Shown: one piece after another, positions 43,749 through 51,799 of the stretch
Layout of the letters: each line of letters begins with the position of its first letter
Numbering within the stretch: position 1 is the first letter of the stretch
Assembly: GCA_044507605.1 (NCBI GenBank)
Contig: JBIQJI010000004.1
Coordinates: 99,699 to 163,698, forward strand
DNA: 64,000 nt
DNA from: Thermopolyspora sp044507605
GTDB lineage: Bacteria; Actinomycetota; Actinomycetes; Streptosporangiales; Streptosporangiaceae
Reading direction: 5' to 3'
The notes under the pieces: generated by a model
Database searches by the model: none
Told to the model about the DNA's origin: nothing
The model's input: only the letters and a program-made list of their open reading frames with translations
Made by a program: the position numbers and the translations under genes

Positions 43749-45585
43749 TGTCGATCACGTCCTGAATCACTCCGGCCAGCTCCTCGGCCTTGAACGGCAG
43801 GCCGCGCACGCGGTTGTAGCTGATGATGTCGACCAGGAACCGCGCCCGCAGCAGCAGCGCGAGCTGGCCCAGGTTGATCTCGGGCAGCAGCACCTTGTCG
43901 TAGGCCTTCAACACCTCGCCGGTGTTGGCCGGCAGCGGGTTGAGGTGGCGCAGATGGGCCTGGGCGACCTTGTTGCCCGCGGCCCTGACCCTGCGCACGG
44001 CCGCGGCGATCGGGCCGTACGTGGAGCCCCAGCCGAGCACCAGCACCCGCGCGTCGCCGGTCGGGTCGTCGACCGTCAGGTCGGGCACGTCGATGCCGTC
44101 GACCTTGCCCTGGCGCAGCCGCACCATCAGGTCGTGGTTGGCGGGGTCGTAGGAGATGTTGCCCGTGCCGTCGGCCTTCTCGATGCCGCCGATGCGGTGC
44201 TCCAGCCCGGGGGTGCCGGGCACGGCCCACGGGCGGGCGAGGGTCTGCTGGTCGCGCTTGAACGGGAGGAAGGCGCCGTCGTCGCCGTTCGGCTCCGTCG
44301 TGAACTCGACCGAGATGTCGGGCAGCTGGGAGATCTCCGGGATGCGCCACGGCTCGGAGCCGTTGGCGAGATATCCGTCAGAGAGCAACACGACCGGCGT
44401 GCGGTACTTCAGCGCGATGCGCGCCGCCTCGAGCGCCATGTCGAAACAGTCGGACGGGGTCGCCGGGGCCACGACCGGCACCGGCGACTCGCCGTTGCGG
44501 CCGAACATCGCCATCAGCAGGTCGCCCTGCTCGGTCTTCGTCGGCATGCCCGTCGACGGCCCGGCCCGCTGCACGTCGATCACGATCAGCGGCAGCTCGG
44601 TCGTCACCGCCAGGCCCACCGTCTCGGCCTTCAGCGCGATGCCGGGCCCCGACGTCGTCGTCACGCCCAGCGACCCGCCGAACGCCGCCCCGAGCGCCGC
44701 GCCCACGCCGGCGATCTCGTCCTCGGCCTGGAAGGTGCGCACCCCGAACCGCTTGTGCTTGGACAGCTCGTGCAGGATGTCGGACGCCGGGGTGATCGGA
44801 TAGGACCCGAGGAACAGCGGCAGCTTCGACTGCACCGACGCCGCGACCAGCCCGTACGCCAGCGCCTGGTTGCCCGAGATGTTGCGGTAGAGCCCCGGGG
44901 CGAGCCGGGCCGGCTTGACCTCGTACGACACCGAGAACGACTCGGTGGTCTCGCCATAGTTCCAGCCCGCCTGGAAGGCCGTGACGTTGGCCTTGGCGAT
45001 ATCGGCCTTCTTGGCGAACTTCGCTTCCAGGAACTTGATCGTGGCGTCGGTCGGCCGGTTATAGAGCCAGGACAGCAGCCCGAGGGCGAACATGTTCTTG
45101 GCCCGCTCGGCGTCCTTCTTGGAAATGTCGAAGTCTTCGAGCGCCTTGACCGTCAGCGAGGTCAGCGGCACCGCGTGCACCCGCCACTCGGCCAGCGAAT
45201 CGTCCTCCAGCGGATTGCCGGAGTAGCCGACCTTCTGCAGGTTGCGCTTGGTGAACTCGTCGGTGTTGGCGATGATATCGGCGCCGCGCGGCAGATCGGC
45301 GAGGTTCGCCTTCAACGCGGCGGGGTTCATCGCCACGAGTACGTTCGGTGCGTCGCCCGGTGTGAGGATGTCGTGGTCGGCGAAGTGCAGCTGGAAACTG
45401 GACACTCCGGGAAGAGTTCCGGCGGGGGCGCGGATCTCGGCGGGGAAGTTGGGAAGCGTCGAGATGTCGTTGCCGAACTCGGCGGTCTCCGCGGTGAAGC
45501 GGTCGCCGGTCAGCTGCATCCCGTCGCCGGAATCGCCCGCGAATCGAATGATCACGCGTTCGAGTTGCTGAACCTGCTTGGTCAC
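43741..45585 (-). CDS. korA: 2-oxoacid:ferredoxin oxidoreductase, fused gamma-alpha subunit
   Basis: 614 residues: an N-terminal gamma domain (about 10-190, RVIIRFAGDSGDGMQLTGDRF) and an alpha pyruvate:ferredoxin-type domain (about 200-610, with GNQALAYGLVAAS, SYPITPASDI, TTTSGPGIALKAE and QRAGPSTGMPTKTEQGDLL). The fused layout is typical of actinobacteria. The GTG start has GAGGAGGA upstream, one of the best ribosome binding sites in the window. A short leader-peptide gene lies about 240 bp before it. Confidence 0.94.
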   Translation of the reverse strand: MTKQVQQLERVIIRFAGDSGDGMQLTGDRFTAETAEFGNDISTLPNFPAEIRAPAGTLPGVSSFQLHFADHDILTPGDAPNVLVAMNPAALKANLADLPRGADIIANTDEFTKRNLQKVGYSGNPLEDDSLAEWRVHAVPLTSLTVKALEDFDISKKDAERAKNMFALGLLSWLYNRPTDATIKFLEAKFAKKADIAKANVTAFQAGWNYGETTESFSVSYEVKPARLAPGLYRNISGNQALAYGLVAASVQSKLPLFLGSYPITPASDILHELSKHKRFGVRTFQAEDEIAGVGAALGAAFGGSLGVTTTSGPGIALKAETVGLAVTTELPLIVIDVQRAGPSTGMPTKTEQGDLLMAMFGRNGESPVPVVAPATPSDCFDMALEAARIALKYRTPVVLLSDGYLANGSEPWRIPEISQLPDISVEFTTEPNGDDGAFLPFKRDQQTLARPWAVPGTPGLEHRIGGIEKADGTGNISYDPANHDLMVRLRQGKVDGIDVPDLTVDDPTGDARVLVLGWGSTYGPIAAAVRRVRAAGNKVAQAHLRHLNPLPANTGEVLKAYDKVLLPEINLGQLALLLRARFLVDIISYNRVRGLPFKAEELAGVIQDVIDSE

Positions 45586-45825
45586 AGCTCGGTCCTCCTC
45601 GACGCGCCAGGCGCCACAGGTCGCGCCAGGGGCGCCGTTGCTCGCGGCACGTTTGCTATTTCCATGCTAGATCTGTCTGGGAACACAGGTTTTCCTTTGC
45701 GTTCCATCATTCGGAATGTGTGTTGTGGCGTACCTCACACCATGGTGCGCTCGTCAGGAAGCACGTGCGCCGGCCCGCCGTGAATCAGCCGTGGGCGGCG
45801 ACGGCCGGTCGGCTTGGGGGACGTG

Positions 45826-45912
45826 TCACGACCGGAGCAGACATGGACGACACAGCCCCGACGCCAGTCGGCCGAGATCCACGTGCAGACGGGCGTACAG
45901 GACCTTCGTCAT
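45826..45912 (-). CDS. Cysteine-containing leader peptide upstream of korA
   Basis: A 28-residue ORF (ATG at 45912, GGGG ribosome binding site about 7 nt upstream) coding for a peptide with RLHVDLGRLASGLCRPC. That RxHVDLxRxxSxLC pattern matches the short leader peptides seen upstream of cysteine/sulfur genes in actinomycetes, where ribosome stalling at cysteine codons is thought to control the genes below. Here the two cysteine codons are TGT. The 240 bp to the korA start contain no other gene, so the leader probably controls korAB. This control is inference. The rest of 45586-45965 shows no second ORF, and I see no clear attenuator hairpin. Confidence 0.65.
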   Translation of the reverse strand: MTKVLYARLHVDLGRLASGLCRPCLLRS

Positions 45913-45965
45913 CACAGCCCCAACTATAAGTCCACCCGCGCGTAAGAGCCGCGTCGGTCCTACTG

Positions 45966-47519
45966 TCAGGAGCGTGTCGCGTCGGTCGAGTCGTATGTTC
46001 GTCCAGGTGAGAGCCGCACGGAGCCGTACAACTCGGGCACGGTGACGAACGTGTAACCCCGCTCGCCCAGCTCCGAGAGCACCCGCGGCATCGCGGCCAC
46101 AGTGGCGGCGTTCGTGTCGTGAAGCAGCACGATGGCGCCGCGCCGGGCGTCGCCGGGCGTGCCCCCCTTCGCGAGCCGGCCCACCTGCTCGATCACGGCG
46201 CGGGCGATGGCGGCCGGGTCGCGTTTCGTCTCGTCGTGCGGGTCGACGTCCCAGCCCACGATCGCCAGGCCGAGGCCGCGGGCGGCGGCGGAGACCTTCC
46301 CGTCGGCCGCGCCGTACGGCGCCCGCATCATCGCCGGGGTCGCGCCGGTGGCCCCGGCCACGGCGCGTTGACAGCGTGACAGCTGGGCGGTGACCTTGTC
46401 CTGCGGCAGCGCGGTCAGATCCCGGTGCGACCAGGTGTGGTTGCCGACCAGATGGCCCTCGGCGCGCATCCGGTCCACCAGGTCCGGCCGGGCGGCGACG
46501 TTCTCGCCCACGGTGAAGAAGGTCGCGTGGGCGCCGTGCTTCGCCAGCGTGTCCAGCAGCCTGCCCGTGGCCGCTCCCGGGCCGTCGTCGAAGGTCAGCG
46601 CCAGGCAATCGGCCTTGCCGCAGTCGACCGGCGGCCCGTGGGTGCCTGCCGCAGGCGGGCTCGGCGGCTCCCTCTGCCCGTCGGCGGGCGGCCACACCGC
46701 CTCCCGGGCCGCCTGTGCCGCTTCCCGGGCCGCCTCCTGCACCTCCTGTGCCATCTCCCGCGCGGCCCGCGCCGCCTCCCGCGCCGCCGCCTGGGCCCTG
46801 CGGCCGAACTCCGAAAGCAGCGGGCCGGCGTCGCCGGCCGGCACGGCCACCGCCATCCGGCCCATCAGCCGGGGCGCGACCAGGCCGTCGCCGAACTCCA
46901 CCACGAGATCGCCGCTGAAGTTGAAGGCCATCGAAGCGAACAGCGTCGGGTCGGGTTCGATCGCGGCCGGGTCGATGTCCTCGCCCTGCGCCGCGGCGGT
47001 CGCCTTCACCAGCCCGGCGAGCGCGGCGAGAGCGGCGCGGTCGCGCAGCAGCCCGGCCGAGTCGTGCACCGTGGCCGTGCGGCGGTCGTACCAGACGGTG
47101 CGGTAGGTGGTGGTCCACCGGTCGCCCCTGCGCTCGCCGACGAGCAGCCGCACCCCGATCACGTCGTCGGTGACGGCGGTGAGCCGCCAGCCGACGTTCA
47201 CCTCGTCGGCCGCCGGCTCGCCGGTGCCGAGACGCGACAGCGACGCGCGCAGGGCGGCGTTGAGCCGGGAGGCGTCGGCGAAGACCGGGTAGGAGATGTG
47301 CGTGTGCGGGGCGCGGCCGGCGATCGTCCCGATGTCGAGCCCGTCGACGTCGCCGGGGTCGACGAAGCCCATCAGCGTGGGGTCGCTCGCCACGATGGTG
47401 ACCTCCCGCGCCCCGGAGGCGGCGAAGGGCGGGAGGACGCCGCATGCCGCGCTCAGCGTGAGGACAAGCGCGATTTCTCCGGCGAACGACACAAGGGGCA
47501 TGTGAGCAACGTTAGGCAC
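45966..47519 (-). CDS. Lipoprotein-like polysaccharide deacetylase
   Basis: 517 residues. The N-terminus has a short signal with a lipobox-like LSAAC. Residues 40-240 are a DUF3298-like extracytoplasmic domain, followed by an Ala/Glu/Gln-rich helical segment (REAARAAREMAQEVQEAARE, about 243-262) and a NodB domain (about 300-505) with LTFDDGPG, HTWSHRDL and GWDVDPHD. It likely deacetylates peptidoglycan or another wall polymer outside the cell. GTG 47519 is used; ATG 47501 is equally possible. Confidence 0.85.
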   Translation of the reverse strand: MPNVAHMPLVSFAGEIALVLTLSAACGVLPPFAASGAREVTIVASDPTLMGFVDPGDVDGLDIGTIAGRAPHTHISYPVFADASRLNAALRASLSRLGTGEPAADEVNVGWRLTAVTDDVIGVRLLVGERRGDRWTTTYRTVWYDRRTATVHDSAGLLRDRAALAALAGLVKATAAAQGEDIDPAAIEPDPTLFASMAFNFSGDLVVEFGDGLVAPRLMGRMAVAVPAGDAGPLLSEFGRRAQAAAREAARAAREMAQEVQEAAREAAQAAREAVWPPADGQREPPSPPAAGTHGPPVDCGKADCLALTFDDGPGAATGRLLDTLAKHGAHATFFTVGENVAARPDLVDRMRAEGHLVGNHTWSHRDLTALPQDKVTAQLSRCQRAVAGATGATPAMMRAPYGAADGKVSAAARGLGLAIVGWDVDPHDETKRDPAAIARAVIEQVGRLAKGGTPGDARRGAIVLLHDTNAATVAAMPRVLSELGERGYTFVTVPELYGSVRLSPGRTYDSTDATRS

Positions 47520-47622
47520 CTATTTTTCCGGCATTTAGGAATTTGCTTATGCTTTACCGGAAGGCAGTAGGGGTTTTGGCTGCACCGGGTAGTCGCAGCG
47601 TGACGGTAAGGCGGGTGTCGAG

Positions 47623-47994
47623 GTGAGCGGATATTTCGGTTCGTACGCCGTCGTCCTGGTGCTGCTCGTCATCGGGGCCGCGATCTTCGCCGGCGCGCTG
47701 CTCGCCAACCGCGCGCTCCGCCCCGACCGGCCCACCCCCGACAAGCTCGTCACCTACGAGTGCGGGGTCGACCCCGTCGGCGAGGGCTGGGCCCAGTCCC
47801 AGGTGCGCTACTACGTCTTCACCTACCTTTATGTCGTCTTCGCCGTCGACGCGGTGTTCCTGTTCCCCTGGGCGACCGTCTTCGCCGCGCCCGGCTTCGG
47901 GGCCGCCACGCTGGTGGAGATGTTCGTGTTCCTCGGCTTCGTCGCCCTCGGCATCCTGTACGCCTGGCGCAAGCGCGTCCTCACGTGGACCTGA
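47623..47994 (+). CDS. nuoA: NADH-quinone oxidoreductase subunit A
   Basis: 123 residues with three membrane helices and the conserved TYECGVDPVGEGWAQSQVRYYVF segment. It is part of the membrane arm connection of complex I. The GTG start has only a weak GGCGGG upstream. It is first of the nuo set and divergent from the deacetylase gene with 103 bp between them. Confidence 0.95.
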   Translation: MSGYFGSYAVVLVLLVIGAAIFAGALLANRALRPDRPTPDKLVTYECGVDPVGEGWAQSQVRYYVFTYLYVVFAVDAVFLFPWATVFAAPGFGAATLVEMFVFLGFVALGILYAWRKRVLTWT

Positions 47995-48023
47995 CCCCGC
48001 ACTTACCCGCTCGTGGCCCTGAC

Positions 48024-48056
48024 CTGACCATGATCTGACCATGACGTGACCATGAC
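48024..48056 (+). repeat. Three tandem 11-bp units upstream of nuoB
   Basis: CTGACCATGAT, CTGACCATGAC and GTGACCATGAC lie head to tail in the nuoA-nuoB spacer. They introduce several ATG and TGA codons before the true nuoB start. The array probably arose by slippage; a regulatory role is possible but not shown. Confidence 0.7.
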
Positions 48057-48135
48057 CCGGCCGCGGGCCGCCCCGGAAACCGGCCCGAGAACCTCGCGAC
48101 TTGCCCGCGCCGCCCGGGAGAGGAGAATGCGAGAC

Positions 48136-48654
48136 ATGGCGGCCACCGACCTTCCCCTGCCGACCGTGGGCCCGATCTCACGGCTGGCCCCCAAACCCAT
48201 GCGCTTCGTCCTCAACTGGGGCCGGCGCTACTCGCTGTGGGTCTTCAACTTCGGGCTCGCCTGCTGCGCCATCGAGTTCATCGCCACCTCGATGAGCCGC
48301 CACGACTTCATCCGCTTCGGCGTGATCCCCTTCGCCAACGGCCCCCGGCAGGCCGACCTCATGGTCGTCTCCGGCACCGTCACCGACAAGATGGCCCCCG
48401 CCGTCAAACGCCTCTACGAACAGATGCCCGACCCCAAATACGTCATCTCCTTCGGCGCCTGCTCCAACTCCGGCGGCCCCTACTGGGACTCCTACTGCGT
48501 CACCAAAGGCGTCGACCAGATCATCCCCGTCGACGTCTACGTGCCCGGCTGCCCGCCCCGCCCCGAGGCGCTCCTCTACGGCATCACCAGGCTCCAGGAG
48601 AAGATCGCCGCCGAGAGCCTCGGCGACCGCTACGCCGGGGAGGCCACGCCGTGA
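48136..48654 (+). CDS. nuoB: NADH-quinone oxidoreductase subunit B
   Basis: 172 residues with the N2 cluster motif: NFGLACCAIEF, then GACSNSGGPYWDSYC and VPGCPPRPEALLYG supplying the ligand cysteines. ATG 48136 is chosen because AGGAG lies 10 nt upstream; earlier ATG/GTG codons fall in the repeat region. It overlaps nuoC by 4 bp. Confidence 0.95.
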   Translation: MAATDLPLPTVGPISRLAPKPMRFVLNWGRRYSLWVFNFGLACCAIEFIATSMSRHDFIRFGVIPFANGPRQADLMVVSGTVTDKMAPAVKRLYEQMPDPKYVISFGACSNSGGPYWDSYCVTKGVDQIIPVDVYVPGCPPRPEALLYGITRLQEKIAAESLGDRYAGEATP

Positions 48655-49259
48655 CCGATGCCGAGAACCCCCGCGACACCGGTGGCGCCCCGGCCGGTCC
48701 CGCCGCGACCCGGGCCGAGCACGAGGCCGCGCTCCGCGCCGAGTACGGCGACCGCGTCACGCTCACCGACTCGTACGGGCAGCTCACCGCCGACGTGCCG
48801 GCCGAGCTGTGGGCCGGGCTCGCCGCGTTCGCCCGCGACCGCCTCGGCTTCGCGTTCTTCGACTGGCTCACCGGCGTCGACGACCCGCCCGAGGCCATAT
48901 CCGTCGTCATGCATCTGTTCGACCCGGCCACCCGGGCCCACCTGCTGGCCCGCACCTCGGTGCCGAGAGCCGAGCCGGTGCTCGCCAGCGTCACCGGTGT
49001 CTACCGGGGAGCCGACTGGCACGAGCGCGAGACGTACGAAATGTTCGGCGTCGTCTTCGACGGCCATCCGCACCTGCGGCCGCTGCTGCTCCCCGACGGC
49101 TTCGAAGGCACCCCGCTGCGCAAGGACTTCGTGCTCGCCGCCCGGGTGGCCAAGGCGTGGCCGGGGGCCAAGGAGCCGGGCGAATCCGGGCACGGATCGC
49201 CGAGCCGGCGCAAGACGCTGCCGCCCGGCGTACCCGCCGAATGGGGGCCCGCGTCTTGA
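48651..49259 (+). CDS. nuoC: NADH-quinone oxidoreductase subunit C
   Basis: 202 residues. The 30-kDa-subunit domain has FFDWLTGVDDP, RETYEMFGVVFDGHPHLRPLLLPDGFEGTPLRKDF. It belongs to the hydrophilic Q module. It would normally be followed by nuoD, but the next gene is nuoH, 71 bp away, and nuoD, E, F and G are absent from the window. Confidence 0.94.
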   Translation: MTDAENPRDTGGAPAGPAATRAEHEAALRAEYGDRVTLTDSYGQLTADVPAELWAGLAAFARDRLGFAFFDWLTGVDDPPEAISVVMHLFDPATRAHLLARTSVPRAEPVLASVTGVYRGADWHERETYEMFGVVFDGHPHLRPLLLPDGFEGTPLRKDFVLAARVAKAWPGAKEPGESGHGSPSRRKTLPPGVPAEWGPAS

Positions 49260-49329
49260 CCTGCGCCCGGAAATGGCGCCAACTGAGGTGAACGAGCCGT
49301 GATGCGACCGATCGTTGAGGTGGTGGCCC

Positions 49330-50289
49330 GTGACCGTGCTGCTCGACGTCGCCGTCCGCCTGATCGTGATCGTCATCGCGTTCCTGACCCTGCCGCTCAT
49401 CGTCGGCCAGGCCGAGCACAAAGTCATGGCGCACATGCAGTCGCGCCTCGGCCCCATGTACGCCGGGCGGTTCCACGGCTGGGCCCAGCTCATCGCCGAC
49501 GGCGTCAAGTTCGTGCAGAAGGAGAGCGTGATCCCGGCCGCCGCCGACCGCCGCGTCTTCTCCCTCGCGCCCGCCGTCGCCCTGGTGCCCTACCTCCTCG
49601 TGCTGATCGTCGTGCCGGTCGGCCCCGGCCTGCTCGGCGTCGACCTCGACGTGGGCCTGTTCTACGTGCTGGCCGTCATGGGGGTCGGCGTGCTCGGTGC
49701 GGTCATGGCCGGCTGGGCGTCCGCCAACAAGTACTCCCTGCTCGGCGGCATGCGCGTCGCGGCCCAGCTCATGTCGTACGAGCTGCCGCTGGTCCTCGCC
49801 GCCTCCAGCGTGGCCATGGCCGCCGGCACCCTGTCGCTGCAGGGCATCACCGAGGCCTGGCGATGGTGGTGGCTGCCCTGGCAGCTCATCGGCGGCGTGG
49901 TGTTCTTCATCGCCGGCCTCGCGGAGCTGCGCCGGCCCCCGTTCGACATGCCCGTCGCCGACTCCGAGATCATCATGGGCCCGCTCACCGAGTACTCCGG
50001 GATCCGGTTCGCCCTGTTCATGCTCGCCGAGTACGTCGGGATCGTGGTGCTCTGCGCACTCACGACCGTGCTGTTCCTCGGCGGATGGAAATGGCCCTTC
50101 CTGCCCGAACTCGCCCCCATCTGGACCCTGGTCAAGATCTTCGCCCTGGCCTTCGTCGTGATCTGGGTACGCGTCAGCTACCCCCGGCTCCGCGAGGACC
50201 AGCTTCAGCGGCTCGCCTGGGTCGGCCTCGTCCCCCTCGCCCTGGTGCAACTCGCCATCACGGGAATCGTCAAGGTCGTCACCGGCTGA
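49330..50289 (+). CDS. nuoH: NADH-quinone oxidoreductase subunit H
   Basis: 319 residues with 8-9 membrane helices and the quinone-site segments QSRLGPMYAGRFHG and RPPFDMPVADSEI plus EYSGIRFALFMLAEY. GTG 49330 has GAGGTGG 6 nt upstream, better than the in-frame TTG at 49315. Downstream the same-strand run is broken by an antisense gene. Confidence 0.94.
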   Translation: MTVLLDVAVRLIVIVIAFLTLPLIVGQAEHKVMAHMQSRLGPMYAGRFHGWAQLIADGVKFVQKESVIPAAADRRVFSLAPAVALVPYLLVLIVVPVGPGLLGVDLDVGLFYVLAVMGVGVLGAVMAGWASANKYSLLGGMRVAAQLMSYELPLVLAASSVAMAAGTLSLQGITEAWRWWWLPWQLIGGVVFFIAGLAELRRPPFDMPVADSEIIMGPLTEYSGIRFALFMLAEYVGIVVLCALTTVLFLGGWKWPFLPELAPIWTLVKIFALAFVVIWVRVSYPRLREDQLQRLAWVGLVPLALVQLAITGIVKVVTG

Positions 50290-50352
50290 CGCCCGCAGCG
50301 CGGCGTCCCGGCGGCCAGGCTCGGAAGCCGGCCGGGCCGGAAAGAGCAGGGC

Positions 50353-50398
50353 GGCTCAGGCCGGGAGCCCAAGCCGAGCCGGCTCAGGCCGGGAACCC
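50353..50398. repeat. Two 18-bp direct repeats in the nuoH/HhH gap
   Basis: GGCTCAGGCCGGGAGCCC (50353-50370) recurs as GGCTCAGGCCGGGAACCC (50381-50398). The core CCGGCTCAGGCCGG also appears twice near nuoL (56458-56471 and 56681-56694), so it may be a dispersed small repeat. Confidence 0.6.
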
Positions 50399-50420
50399 AC
50401 TTCAGGCACGGGCAGCCGGG

Positions 50421-51440
50421 TCAGGCCAGGAAGATCGCGTACTCGGCCAGCTCCTCGGTGATGTTCGGGGGCAGCCCCACGGTCGCCGACAGGTCCTCGG
50501 CCGACACGAACGTCCCCACCATGTCGCGGGTCTCGACCACCTTGTCGGCCAGCTCCCGCGTCATGCCGGGCAGGGTGGCGATCGCCTCGGCGGGCGCGTG
50601 GTTGACGTCGACGAGACCGCCGTCGTCGTACGTGCGGGGCAGATCGGGCCGGCCGATGCGCAGCTCCCACGCCATCGACGGGTCCTGCTCCGCCAGCCGG
50701 CGGGCCTGCTCACGCAGCTCGCGGCGGTGCTTGGCGACGGCGACGGCGTGCTCGTTGGGCGTTCTCGGCGGCGTGGAATCGATCAGGCCGAACACCTTGG
50801 ACCGGATCGCGAACGACTGAATCGTGCCGCCGACGAGGTTGCCCATCACACCGAGGACCACGAGCCCGGGCACGGCCGGAGACAGGCCCGTCCCGGGCTC
50901 GACGGCCAGGCCATAAAAGGGAGCCAGCCAGCCCAGGGCGTACACGAGCGCCGACGCCCCGAGCAGCTTGCTCTTCAGCCGCAGGGCGGCGTAGCCCATC
51001 GTGAAGGGCGTCGCGGCGCCGCAGGTCATCAGCGGGGCGAACGCCCACAGAAAACTCGCCACGCTCGACGACTCCGGGGGCGGATACCCCGGCGGCGGCA
51101 TCTGCGGCCCGGCTCGGTGGCTGTGCGGGCCCACGCGGGGCGGCATCGGCGGGCGGGGCGGCATCGGTGGGCGAGGCGGCATCGGCGGCCTTGGCGGAGT
51201 GAGCGGCGGCCCGGGGCGGACAGGCTGCGGGTACGGCGCCATGGGCCCCTGCGAGTGCGGCGCTCCCGGCATCGGAGGCGGCGCGGGCGCCGCGGGAGGC
51301 GCCGGACGGTAGCCGGGGGCCGCGTGACCCCGCGGCCGTGGCTGCGGCCGGGTCGGCTCCGAGCCTGCCTGACCGGCCGGACCCGGCCCGTGTCTCCTCG
51401 CGTCGGGATCCTGGCCCCGGGGCCCGTTCGGCGGCTGCAT
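50421..51440 (-). CDS. Membrane protein with Pro-rich N-terminus and ComEA-like HhH domain
   Basis: 339 residues on the strand opposite the nuo genes. Residues 1-115 are Pro/Gly/Arg-rich with three PPRPPM-type repeats (coded by an 18-nt tandem repeat), 120-215 contain about three membrane helices, and the C-terminus has a helix-hairpin-helix pair (VDVNHAPAEAIATLPGMTRE, then VETRDMVGTFVSAEDL) similar to ComEA or T2SK-type domains. It may bind DNA or protein at the membrane. ATG 51440 is chosen after in-frame upstream shadow sequence. Its presence splits the nuo cluster between nuoH and nuoI. Confidence 0.8.
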   Translation of the reverse strand: MQPPNGPRGQDPDARRHGPGPAGQAGSEPTRPQPRPRGHAAPGYRPAPPAAPAPPPMPGAPHSQGPMAPYPQPVRPGPPLTPPRPPMPPRPPMPPRPPMPPRVGPHSHRAGPQMPPPGYPPPESSSVASFLWAFAPLMTCGAATPFTMGYAALRLKSKLLGASALVYALGWLAPFYGLAVEPGTGLSPAVPGLVVLGVMGNLVGGTIQSFAIRSKVFGLIDSTPPRTPNEHAVAVAKHRRELREQARRLAEQDPSMAWELRIGRPDLPRTYDDGGLVDVNHAPAEAIATLPGMTRELADKVVETRDMVGTFVSAEDLSATVGLPPNITEELAEYAIFLA

Positions 51441-51799
51441 AACTCGAAGAATACGTAAAACGGGTGCGCTTTGGCCGCCGAGACCCTGCCCTTGACGAAC
51501 TTCGCACCCGAGACGCACATCTCGTCCCCGCCCGGAGACCCAAGTCGCCCACGATCACCGTCCGCCCCGACCGCCGCGCCGCCGAAACCGCCTCGCCGGC
51601 ACCCGTTACGGCCCCGCCACCGCCGCGAGCAGAACCGGCCTTCGCAGTGTGCGCCGCGCACGGGTCCATCCGAACGTCTCCGGGACCGCCCCCTGGCCGT
51701 TGCGCGCCGCCACGCGACCGCCGCTGCTTGTGGATAAGTGGCCGCTTCGCTGTGGATATCCTCGGCGTACCCGCGGCCGGCCTGCGGACGGCCGATCGG
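51441..51799 (+). other. 359-bp region before nuoI, promoter probable
   Basis: This stretch lies between the divergent HhH gene and nuoI. A rightward frame is open from 51464 into nuoI and reads like a charged Arg/Pro-rich sequence, but a 110-residue extension is not known for NuoI, so I treat it as a shadow. Two TGTGGAT elements (near 51731 and 51751) sit in a locally A+T-richer part and could belong to a promoter for the nuoI-N half. No RNA structure was seen. Confidence 0.4.

Noticed and set aside
49260..49329. A hidden nuoD gene or fragment between nuoC and nuoH
   Set aside because: Only 70 bp separate the two genes and there is no similarity to the 49-kDa subunit.
51464..51799. A 110-residue N-terminal extension of NuoI or a separate gene
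   Set aside because: No known NuoI has this, no ribosome binding site stands out, and the composition is typical of shadow frames; kept only as a note.
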